From Verrucomicrobiales bacterium (GTDB lineage Bacteria; Verrucomicrobiota; Verrucomicrobiia; Verrucomicrobiales; DEV007), in NCBI GenBank assembly GCA_002698785.1, contig PAAG01000047.1, forward strand, positions 186,001 to 250,000: DNA of 64,000 nucleotides, read 5' to 3'. Every line of letters starts with the position of its first letter. The first letter of the stretch is position 1. Shown here in pieces: positions 8,017-15,165 of this stretch. The notes under the pieces are model-generated. The model was not told the DNA's origin. It was given only the letters and a program-made list of their open reading frames with translations, and did no database searches. The translations under genes were made by a program, and so were the position numbers.

Positions 8017-9315
8017 AAAATTTCTCAAGACCCCAGCTATCGCGATCACCCTAAAACCAGTATCAAATACTGGGAGGGAGCAGTCTTTCGTCCGTCTCGC
8101 ATGCACGAAGGGGAAACAAAACTGGGCAAGTTCTATTGCGTGAAGATCGCGCATGACGGGAAGAGACAGACCTTCAATCTCAAGTCTGCAGAGAAAGGAG
8201 AGGCAGCTCGCAAGGCGAAGCAAATCTACCTGTCGTTGGTCTCGCGTGGATGGGAGGAGACTCTAGCGGAATATAAGCCTCAGAAAGCCAAGAATACTGA
8301 ATCCCCGTCTACCACCATTCAAACGGTTGGCGATCTGATCGGTGCAGCCTCAAGAGTCCTGACTGTTGGAGAGCGAACTGCCGCTGACTATGGCCGGGCG
8401 TTTCGCCACATCGCGGGTGACATTTGTGGAATCACAGTCAAGTCAGCCGGCTCCCGGGAAAAGTGGAAGCTCAGTGTAAACGATGTGCCGTTGACGATGA
8501 TCACACCGCAGGAGGTTCTCTCGTGGAAGAAGTCTTTCCTGTCGAAGAAAGCGGGTGATGCCGCAGCCCTCCGAAAAGCGAAAAACACCGTCAATACGAT
8601 CATGAGAAATGCCAAAGGCTTACTCTCTCGCAAAGTCGTCCCCTTTCTCGATCTACCAGATGGTTTTGTCTCCCCGTTTGAAGGGGTTCCCTTTGAATCT
8701 CGTCAGTCCATGAAATATCGCAGTTCGATCGATCTTGTGAAGCTTGTCGAACTGGCCAAAAACGGAGATGAGGCAAAGGAGATCGAACCTCTTACTCGCG
8801 AACTCTTCAAAATTTTCGTTCTCGCAGCAATGGCCGGGTTGATGAGAAACGAGATCGACAAGCTTGAGTGGCGAGCGTTTCTCTGGGACGAGGGGATTAT
8901 CCGACTGGAGACGACTCGAACATTTTCTGCGAAATCAGAGGAATCGAACTCCGATGTAGCGATAGACAAAGAGCTACTGGAATATTTTCATCAGGACTTT
9001 AAAAAGTCCAAGTCTCGGTTCGTCATCGCCTCCAAGAATGCCGCGAAAGTCGGAATGAGCCATTCCCACTACCGCTGCGCGAAGCTATTCAAGGAACTCG
9101 TAGGATGGTTGCACAGAGTCGGTGTTGATGAGCAGAAGCCCATCCATGTGCTGAGAAAAGAATTTGGCTCCCTGGTTTGTGATAAGTTTGGAATCTACGC
9201 TGCCAGTACAGCACTCCGGCATGGCGACATTCACATCACTTCTCAACACTACGTGGACTCCAAACGGAAAATCCGTCCTGAACTGGGAGAGCTAATTTCC
9301 GACAAAATTGCGTAA
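8011..9315 (+). CDS. int: Tyrosine recombinase / integrase
   Basis: A 434-residue phage-type integrase. The N-terminal ~90 residues resemble an arm-binding region (KLGKFYCVKIAHDGKRQTFN); residues ~100-200 a SAM-like core-binding domain; the rest the catalytic domain. Catalytic residues are recognisable: Arg279 (MAGLMRNEID), His379/Arg382 (HVLRKEFGS), His404 (ALRHGD) and nucleophile Tyr414 (SQHYVD). The start is GTG; no better in-frame ATG precedes it. It sits next to a tRNA-Leu 3' remnant, the probable att site, and heads the small element to ~13.1 kb. Catalysis looks intact, so the element may still excise. Confidence 0.9.
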   Translation: MSKISQDPSYRDHPKTSIKYWEGAVFRPSRMHEGETKLGKFYCVKIAHDGKRQTFNLKSAEKGEAARKAKQIYLSLVSRGWEETLAEYKPQKAKNTESPSTTIQTVGDLIGAASRVLTVGERTAADYGRAFRHIAGDICGITVKSAGSREKWKLSVNDVPLTMITPQEVLSWKKSFLSKKAGDAAALRKAKNTVNTIMRNAKGLLSRKVVPFLDLPDGFVSPFEGVPFESRQSMKYRSSIDLVKLVELAKNGDEAKEIEPLTRELFKIFVLAAMAGLMRNEIDKLEWRAFLWDEGIIRLETTRTFSAKSEESNSDVAIDKELLEYFHQDFKKSKSRFVIASKNAAKVGMSHSHYRCAKLFKELVGWLHRVGVDEQKPIHVLRKEFGSLVCDKFGIYAASTALRHGDIHITSQHYVDSKRKIRPELGELISDKIA

Positions 9316-10253
9316 TGGAGAAGATGCCCAAACCGAAGAAATTGCCGCTCACAGTGAGTGAGTATCCCGACGAGGAGTGGCACTTCATTCACTCCGAAAC
9401 TACCGAGTTGATCAAAAGCCGCGGATGGGATGAAAAGTTCCTTTTCTATGAAATGGCCCGACAACTGGAGCTTGAAGGGTCGATTCGTGAGGAACTGCAA
9501 ACCTTCCTCGCGAGAGTTTCCGAGGGTTATTTTCCGAACTACCCGTTCCTCCTGATCCCAGCGACTATACAGGAAACGATCATCGCGACGCTCAATGAGG
9601 AAGGTTCTCTATATGACATGCATTATCGCGTTTTGGCAACTCCTCGGCCGATCGAATGGTCAGCGGAGTCTCCTTTCCATGAGGAGCTCGAGCGTCAGAT
9701 CGAAAGTGCGGCATGGAATGCGGCAGCCGAAAAGGCGCAGTCTTTCGAGGGGCTGAATCCCGAAGATTTCATGCCAGGATCTTGCCCTGGCGATCGGGCT
9801 GCAGCTGCAGCAAAGCGCAGCATTGTCGCAGAAGGTGATCAGAGTCTCGACCAGTCTCAATATCACATCAAGATGCTAGTCGACCTCGACTACCCAAGAG
9901 GGAGGCTCATCGAGGAGTTTGAGAAAATTCTCTCTCAACTCAAATATTATCGAGACAAAAAATCATTCTCGAAAGATCAACGTGGGAAGAGTCGAGGTCG
10001 CGAGACCCAGCTGAGCGACTTTGCAGCATTCCGCCTTTGCGAGAAATATGGGAAAATGCCTGCTGCCCGTGACAAAGCAGAGCTAGATCCAAAGAAGGAC
10101 GTTGTGCAGCCAAGGAAGACAGTCGTAGAGACGGACGATGCCTGGAGAAAAAAAATCAAACGAGGTCGAGATATCATGGTAAAATTCCGTGACCGCTGGG
10201 GAACAAGAGTTGGAGAAGTAGACGTCGCATTGAATGAAGCAGATCAGAGCTGA
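9315..10253 (+). CDS. Uncharacterised protein of the integrative element
   Basis: A 312-residue, charged, soluble protein whose ATG shares a base with the integrase stop codon, implying coupled expression. I do not recognise a family. There is no signal peptide or membrane segment. The first ~120 residues look globular (WHFIHSETTELIKSRGWDE, FLFYEMARQLELEGSI), the middle is helical with an Ala/Glu-rich run, and the C-terminal ~90 residues are lysine/arginine-rich, consistent with nucleic-acid binding. As the only gene between integrase and the replication module it could be cargo or a partner of recombination. Confidence 0.7.
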   Translation: MEKMPKPKKLPLTVSEYPDEEWHFIHSETTELIKSRGWDEKFLFYEMARQLELEGSIREELQTFLARVSEGYFPNYPFLLIPATIQETIIATLNEEGSLYDMHYRVLATPRPIEWSAESPFHEELERQIESAAWNAAAEKAQSFEGLNPEDFMPGSCPGDRAAAAAKRSIVAEGDQSLDQSQYHIKMLVDLDYPRGRLIEEFEKILSQLKYYRDKKSFSKDQRGKSRGRETQLSDFAAFRLCEKYGKMPAARDKAELDPKKDVVQPRKTVVETDDAWRKKIKRGRDIMVKFRDRWGTRVGEVDVALNEADQS

Positions 10254-10326
10254 ACTTCGACTGTCAAAAGTGTTCATTTAAGCACATTCTCAAGAGCTTC
10301 TTTTCTGACGGCGTTTTGAGAGTCGC

Positions 10327-10347
10327 TCCTGCAATGACATTGCAGGA
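10327..10347. promoter_or_regulatory. Palindrome at the start of the HTH gene (possible operator)
   Basis: A perfect 9-bp inverted repeat, TCCTGCAAT-GAC-ATTGCAGGA, ends two bases before the ATG of the helix-turn-helix gene, overlapping its ribosome-binding region. A dimeric repressor such as the adjacent HTH protein could bind it as DNA, or it could fold in RNA and hide the start. Both readings are inference from position. Confidence 0.4.
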
Positions 10348-10349
10348 CT

Positions 10350-10532
10350 ATGAGCGACACATCGTTATTATCACGGCGCGAAGTAGCGGATCGATTCAAG
10401 GTTCATCCGAGAACTGTTTTCCGCTGGGAGGAGAAGGGACTGCTTACACCGGTGCGGGTAGGCAGTCGTATCGTCCGGTATGACCGGCAGCAGGTGGAAG
10501 ACCTGATTCAAGAGCGAAAGGAGGACGCATGA
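10350..10532 (+). CDS. AlpA/excisionase-type helix-turn-helix protein
   Basis: A 60-residue winged-HTH protein of the MerR/AlpA-like excisionase class: LLSRREVADRFKVHPRTVFR forms the HTH, then a wing (VGSRIVRYDRQQVEDLIQER). Such proteins in small integrative elements act as excisionases or activators of integrase and replication genes. Its stop overlaps the next start (ATGA at 10529), so it is translationally coupled to the primase-like gene. The palindrome just upstream may be its own operator. Confidence 0.85.
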   Translation: MSDTSLLSRREVADRFKVHPRTVFRWEEKGLLTPVRVGSRIVRYDRQQVEDLIQERKEDA

Positions 10533-11413
10533 GTGCCTTTCATTCGCTCCAGAAGCTTCCGCAAGACGTCAAGGAGCTGGTGAAACAGTGCCCAAAGACC
10601 GGTGGCGGGGTACACCCTTTTCTGTTTCACCTGGCACACAGAGCGAATCCCTTCCTGAACGCCCGGGAACTGGAAGAGATCCTGCGATTTTCTTGCCAAG
10701 ACTGCGGGCGGGATGTCCCAGCGAGAGAGATTGTCGAGACGGTCAAAAACGTTCGGCAATCTTCTTATCATTCGTCGATTGAGCACGAGAGCGCAGTAGC
10801 GCCGAAAAGAAAGGTGCCTGACTATTCGGAGGTGGCAGTGAAAGACGCCCTCTGTGCGAACTACCGGCCGCCAAGTCCTTTGGAGAGATTGCCTGGGACA
10901 GCCGCTGAAGTCTGCCGCCTCCTCTATGAGTCCGGTTCGCTTATCTGCACAGGACCTTCCTTATATCAGATGACGACTTCGACTCTGGAGTCTGCACTGC
11001 CATGGATCGATGGGATGCAGTTCATCGTGCCTTCGGCCATGTCGAAACTGATGGGTCTGAACAAACAGGGTGAGCTGTCACAGCGTTGTCTGGACAATAC
11101 CGGGCCGCGTCAACACCTCGTGGTCGAGTTTGATCGCCATGACCTGGAGGTTCAAAAGAAGCTCCTGCACTACTTGAGCCAGAAGTTGCCACTCCGGCTT
11201 ATCTGCCACTCCGGGAACAAGTCGCTCCACGGATGGTTTCACTGCTCAGAACGCAACGAAAGCGAACTGAGAAGCTTCATGGATCGCGCGATTCAACTCG
11301 GCGCCGATCCCATGACCTGGCCGCGCTGCCATGCTGTTCGCCTGCCGAACGGCTTCAGAAACGACAAGAAAATCAGAAATACCAAACAACATATCCTCGA
11401 ATTTTACTCATGA
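10529..11413 (+). CDS. Primase-like protein (archaeo-eukaryotic primase fold suspected)
   Basis: A 294-residue protein. The first ~75 residues resemble a primase-associated helical domain (HPFLFHLAHRANPFLNAREL). The C-terminal half has a pattern like archaeo-eukaryotic primases: an acidic pair (VVEFDRHDLE), then HSGNKSLHGWFH (the S-x-H nucleotide-binding motif) and AVRLPNGFR. I infer that it primes replication of the element after excision. It overlaps genes on both sides by four bases (ATGA), forming a tight HTH - primase - ATPase operon. A diverged, catalytically weak version cannot be excluded from sequence alone. Confidence 0.6.
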   Translation: MSAFHSLQKLPQDVKELVKQCPKTGGGVHPFLFHLAHRANPFLNARELEEILRFSCQDCGRDVPAREIVETVKNVRQSSYHSSIEHESAVAPKRKVPDYSEVAVKDALCANYRPPSPLERLPGTAAEVCRLLYESGSLICTGPSLYQMTTSTLESALPWIDGMQFIVPSAMSKLMGLNKQGELSQRCLDNTGPRQHLVVEFDRHDLEVQKKLLHYLSQKLPLRLICHSGNKSLHGWFHCSERNESELRSFMDRAIQLGADPMTWPRCHAVRLPNGFRNDKKIRNTKQHILEFYS

Positions 11414-12834
11414 ACAATCGCACCCTCTATGATGAAGAAGTCCCGCCCTTCCCTTTTGCGGGCCTGGAAGAAAAACACATTGGCCAACACTGTCTGGCTT
11501 TGAGCAGCGCGCTGGAGACGCCTCTCGAGTTCACAACAACTGCAGCATTGATGGCTGTCTCTGCCGCGGCTAACGGCGGCCTGTCGGTCGAGACCATCAG
11601 TGGTCTCACTACGAACTCGAATCTATTCTCCATCCAGGCTCTGCCCAGCGGCGCCGGAAAGACGATGGTCTATGAAAAACTGTTTCAGCCTCACGCCGAT
11701 TTTGAAGCGAACTACCAAGCAGCTTTTCGTTCCGATACTCTCCCCCAGATCGAAGCGAGGCTGAAGCTGACTGAGAGAAAGATTGATAAGCTCTCCCGGC
11801 CGACAGACGAGGGCGAGTCCCATCAACTGCTGGATGAGCTCTCGGCACTCTATAAGGAACAGAAGGAGTTGAAACGAAAGTCATTGGTTCCCCGCTTCCT
11901 GGCGGAGGATACGACACCTGAATCTCTCGAAGTGCTGCTCGCTGACTATGGTTCGATTGACCTCAATTCCAGCGATGCACGCAAATTGATCAAGAACCTC
12001 GCGGGGGAAGGTCGACGCGGTTCCCGGACCGAAGAGGATGTACTTCTGAAAGGTTTCTCGGGCGACCGTACGAAGGTGGACCGCATCTCGCGTGATAGCG
12101 TGTCCAGTCACCAGGGCGGTTCGCTCTCTATGAGCCTCACGGTTCAAAACGATCTGATCACTAAACTCTATTCCAACGAGTCACTGTCTGAATCTGGACT
12201 TCTTGGCAGGATCCTTCCTCTTCAGTTTTTCCCTGAGTCCGCGCCCTCACCGACGCCTTTCTCGGGGGACTTGAATCATTTTCAAAAGTGCTATGCGGAT
12301 CAGCTGAACCCGATTCTTCACACCTATCGCACTGCCAGCCCTGGAACCTACGTGGTCAAAGTGCCCACTGATGTGAAGCAGGTCATGGATCTCCACAGAC
12401 AACAGGTTCAGAAAAAGATGGCTGGTGAAGATGACGTCATCGTTCAATGCATGGCGAGATGGTCCGAGATTGCCTGGAAACTTGCGCTCGTTTTGCAGGT
12501 GATCTGCTTCGGAGTTGAGTCGCACAACCACCCCTTGCATATTTGGTGCGCCCAGAGGGCGATACAGATTGTGGAGTGGTTTGGCATTCAACAACGGCTC
12601 TGTCTTGAGAATGCGGTAAGCCAGTCGGTTTCATCGAAACTTCAGAGCATTGAGGCTCTGCTCTGTGACGCAGCCAACGGTCATGTTTCTTCCCGGGATG
12701 TCCAGCGTCGGATGAAGATCAACGCTGCGGAAGTAAGCAGATTGGTCTCGCTGTCGGACGGACGTCTGGAACTCTTCGAGCTTGAGTCGAGTGGCGGCAG
12801 ACCCATGAAGATGCTTCGCTTGGCCGTCAAATAG
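11410..12834 (+). CDS. DUF3987-type P-loop ATPase (element replication helicase-like)
   Basis: A 474-residue protein. The chosen ATG at 11410 overlaps the preceding stop by four bases; the frame extends upstream only through primase-coding sequence. Features: VPPFPFAGLE near the N-terminus, PLEFTTTAALMAVSAAANGG, then Walker A PSGAGKT (residues 79-85) in the typical DUF3987 context, and a C-terminal winged-helix-like segment (SRDVQRRMKINAAEVSRLVS). DUF3987 proteins accompany primases in phages, satellites and islands and are thought to act as DNA-loading or helicase ATPases. It is the last gene of the element's replication operon. Confidence 0.8.
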   Translation: MNNRTLYDEEVPPFPFAGLEEKHIGQHCLALSSALETPLEFTTTAALMAVSAAANGGLSVETISGLTTNSNLFSIQALPSGAGKTMVYEKLFQPHADFEANYQAAFRSDTLPQIEARLKLTERKIDKLSRPTDEGESHQLLDELSALYKEQKELKRKSLVPRFLAEDTTPESLEVLLADYGSIDLNSSDARKLIKNLAGEGRRGSRTEEDVLLKGFSGDRTKVDRISRDSVSSHQGGSLSMSLTVQNDLITKLYSNESLSESGLLGRILPLQFFPESAPSPTPFSGDLNHFQKCYADQLNPILHTYRTASPGTYVVKVPTDVKQVMDLHRQQVQKKMAGEDDVIVQCMARWSEIAWKLALVLQVICFGVESHNHPLHIWCAQRAIQIVEWFGIQQRLCLENAVSQSVSSKLQSIEALLCDAANGHVSSRDVQRRMKINAAEVSRLVSLSDGRLELFELESSGGRPMKMLRLAVK

Positions 12835-12872
12835 CTGGTGGTGTTGTCGCTCATAGGCACGGGGCGGCGCGG

Positions 12873-13012
12873 TGTCACTTTTGTCACTACTGTCCCTTGT
12901 GGCGTCGTCCGCCCCCGCGCACACCACCAAAAGAAGAAGAGCAAGCTTACTCTTTTATACCTTCGTATCAGGGGCTCTGCCCGTATGAGGGACAGTAGTG
13001 ACAAAAGTGACA
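12873..13012. repeat. Perfect 24-bp inverted repeats built from 9-bp TGTCAC iterons
   Basis: Bases 12874-12897 and 12988-13011 are perfect 24-bp inverted repeats separated by 90 bases. Each arm is three tandem units on a 9-bp period: TGTC at 12873, 12882, 12891, and the complement GACA-type units at 12989, 12998, 13007. The spacer is gene-free and ends in a T/A-rich stretch. Placement directly after a primase/ATPase operon suggests a replication origin; attachment-site arm sequences are the alternative, since TGTC repeats also lie at the left end. Confidence 0.7.
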
Positions 13013-13071
13013 ATCCCAGCAGACAGCTCTGAGCACAGCGTCCCCAGCAGCGGCCATGGGAAAAGCGGCAG

Positions 13072-13155
13072 TGCCCCGAGCCGGACTTGAACCGGCAAGG
13101 AGTAATCTCCGTTGGATTTTAAGTCCAATGTGTTTACCAATTTCACCACCGGGGC
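13072..13155 (-). tRNA. tRNA-Leu (anticodon UAA)
   Basis: A complete 84-nt class II tRNA. Acceptor GCCCCGG pairs with TCGGGGC (one G-U) plus discriminator A; D arm contains TGGTGAAATTGGTAAACACA; anticodon arm TTGGA-CTTAAAA-TCCAA gives UAA; variable arm GGAG-ATTA-CTCC; T arm GCCGG-TTCAAGT-CCGGC. No encoded CCA. Its anticodon arm contains the 13-bp sequence GGATTTTAAGTCC (plus strand 13114-13126) that recurs in the same orientation in the tRNA remnant at 7859-7871, so this gene is the probable right-hand landmark of the integrative element. Confidence 0.95.
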
Positions 13156-13246
13156 ATCTCCGTGTCTTCCCTTACACTGAGAGTGCCCTCCGCGCCAGTG
13201 CGAAAAATGGCCTCCCCCCAGCATCTGCCTGAGCCCCTCATTTCGT

Positions 13247-13828
13247 CTAGAATGGCGGAGCCTCATCATCCCACGAAGGATCCCATTCCTCTTCATCATC
13301 TTGTTCCACAGAATCAGGGTCGTGGATCTCTCGATGGCAGATCTCACACACCGCCACCAGATCAAACAGCATCTCTCTTCCGACTCTCACATAGGTCAGA
13401 TGGTGAACCTCTGTCGCCTTCCACTTCAAACACCCTTCGCACATATGACCTGCCCGCTTCAGGACCGCATCGCGTTTAATCCTCCACTCGGGCGTCGTCA
13501 GGTAGCTCTGATACCAGCGGTCAAACTCGGCTTTCTCTTGCTCCCGGTCCTGATCGTATAGATCGCCGGCACGGCTCGAACGAGCCTTCCACCAGCGTTC
13601 TTTGATTCCCTTGTCGAACGGGATCGCACCAGCCTTTTCGCTTTGGGCTAAGTCTCCGGCACGGAGCATCTCAAATTCACCGCACCGCTGACACTGAGAG
13701 CAATACCGAACGCCGTTTTTCTGCTCCTTGACCGCAACGGCTCGATCTTCGTGGGAGCAGTGAAATTCACGCTCTAGTTTCTCACGAATTCTTTGACTGC
13801 GATCATCAGGAGAAATCGGACTTGCCAT
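13247..13828 (-). CDS. HNH endonuclease-domain protein
   Basis: A 193-residue protein. N-terminal ~60 residues carry a zinc-ribbon-like cysteine set (CSHED, YCSQCQRCGEFE). The C-terminal domain is HNH: hMCEGCL, ATEVHHLTYVRVGREMLFDL and VAVCEICHREIHD supply the zinc-binding CxxC pairs and the catalytic histidine pair. The tail is acidic. HNH proteins of this size occur in phage packaging, homing and restriction; nothing here fixes the role. It sits just outside the tRNA boundary and could belong to the element or an older insertion. The CusC-like gene is divergent from it. Confidence 0.75.
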   Translation of the reverse strand: MASPISPDDRSQRIREKLEREFHCSHEDRAVAVKEQKNGVRYCSQCQRCGEFEMLRAGDLAQSEKAGAIPFDKGIKERWWKARSSRAGDLYDQDREQEKAEFDRWYQSYLTTPEWRIKRDAVLKRAGHMCEGCLKWKATEVHHLTYVRVGREMLFDLVAVCEICHREIHDPDSVEQDDEEEWDPSWDDEAPPF

Positions 13829-13845
13829 TTTTTCTGAAAATTTTC

Positions 13846-13874
13846 TGAGGGGTTAATGGACGATGCGGTGTTGT
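13846..13874 (+). promoter_or_regulatory. Shared island promoter element, copy upstream of cusC-like gene
   Basis: TGAGGGG (13846-13852), 14 bases, then GGTGTTGT (13867-13874), preceded by an A/T-rich run and ending 34 bases before the outer-membrane factor start. It is one of nine directional copies of AGGGG-N13/14-GGKGTTTC in the window; this copy has the least conserved right half. Confidence 0.55.
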
Positions 13875-13908
13875 GATTGTGGCGGGATTTTCTATCCTTG
13901 ACGAACAC

Positions 13909-15153
13909 ATGAAACACTTCTTTTTCGTTTCCATCATTCTTGCGCTTGCCTCTAACGGGCGCCACGCGCTCGCTCAGGAAGTCCCGCCTACCTTGGAAAG
14001 CGTTCTCCGTGAGGCTCTTGCCTCCAATCCGGAATTGTCGGCGCAGTTTGATCGAGTAAAGGCATCCCGCAAAATTGGAACTCAAGTGGGTGCTCTCCCC
14101 GACCCCAAGTTGAGCTACACAGAGTTCGTTTCTCAGGTTCAAACTCGCACCGGCCCTCAAGAGCGAGCGGTCAGCCTGACTCAGGCATTTCCCTGGCCCG
14201 GCAAGCTGATTCTTCGAGAAAGCATCGCAGACGAAAATGCTCGCTCCACATTCTTTCGTTTCGAGGCACAACAACGCCAGATCGTCCGTGAAGTCGGTCT
14301 GACTTTCTTTGACTACGCCTACCTTGGGGAAGCCATCCGGATCTCACGAAGGAACTACGAGTTGCTGGAACAACTCGCTCCGACAGTGGATACCAAGGTA
14401 CGCGCCGGCGGCGATCTGTCGGCCTCCCTGAGGCTGGAAGTGGAAACGACACGAGTAGAAGATCAACTTCAGGGCCTCCGGGAGCAGCGTTCCGCGTTGA
14501 GTTCGCGTCTGGAGAGTCTCATGGGCAGAACTCCGACTCTCAATACTCCTCTCCCGCTTCCCACACTCCCCGTCCGCCCTCCTTCCATCGACCCACTCGA
14601 GTCCTTGGAACGTCAGACAGCACAGCATCCTCTGATCGCTGCCGCTGAAGCTGGCGTGATGTCAGCTGATCTGGCAGAACGCCTCTCCCGCAAGTCTCCA
14701 CTCCCGGATATCAATATCGGAGCAAACGTCATCGACATCGGCAACGGGGGCGAAACAGCGGTGGGAGTCATGGTCGGCGTGAGCATCCCCCTCGCTTTTG
14801 ACAAATACCGGGCAGAGCGTGAAGAGAAGGCAGAACTGGCTTCGGCAGCCCGGGCCGATGTAACGAGCATGCAACAGCGCCTGCAGGCCGACCTACACCG
14901 CGCCGTGCAATCCTGGCGTGAGGCAAAGAAGAGACTCGACCTCTACCGGGAGAAGTTGCTTCCGTCCGCAGAGCAGGCACTCGAGTTGACGGAGGAAAGC
15001 TATCGCAACGACAAGGCAACGGTGACCGACTTGATCGACGCGGAGCGAACTTTGCTCGATCTACAACTCATGAATCAACGTGCCCTCTCTTCCGCCCACA
15101 AAGCTGCGCTTGAAATCCGAACGCTCACAGAACCCCTTTCCGTTGCCAAATAG
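13909..15153 (+). CDS. cusC-like: TolC/CusC-like outer-membrane efflux channel
   Basis: A 414-residue outer-membrane factor. ATG 13909 gives a clean signal peptide (FFFVSIILALASNGRHALAQ); the frame starts 36 bases earlier without added value. The body is the usual two OEP repeats of long helices and barrel strands (LREALASNPELSAQFDRVKA, SLTQAFPWPGK, and YRNDKATVTDLIDAERTLLD). It forms the trimeric exit duct for the adaptor and pump encoded next, 12 bases and then 5 bases downstream. The pump's CusA resemblance suggests copper or silver as substrate. Confidence 0.85.
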   Translation: MKHFFFVSIILALASNGRHALAQEVPPTLESVLREALASNPELSAQFDRVKASRKIGTQVGALPDPKLSYTEFVSQVQTRTGPQERAVSLTQAFPWPGKLILRESIADENARSTFFRFEAQQRQIVREVGLTFFDYAYLGEAIRISRRNYELLEQLAPTVDTKVRAGGDLSASLRLEVETTRVEDQLQGLREQRSALSSRLESLMGRTPTLNTPLPLPTLPVRPPSIDPLESLERQTAQHPLIAAAEAGVMSADLAERLSRKSPLPDINIGANVIDIGNGGETAVGVMVGVSIPLAFDKYRAEREEKAELASAARADVTSMQQRLQADLHRAVQSWREAKKRLDLYREKLLPSAEQALELTEESYRNDKATVTDLIDAERTLLDLQLMNQRALSSAHKAALEIRTLTEPLSVAK

Positions 15154-15165
15154 GATCGCCCGACC

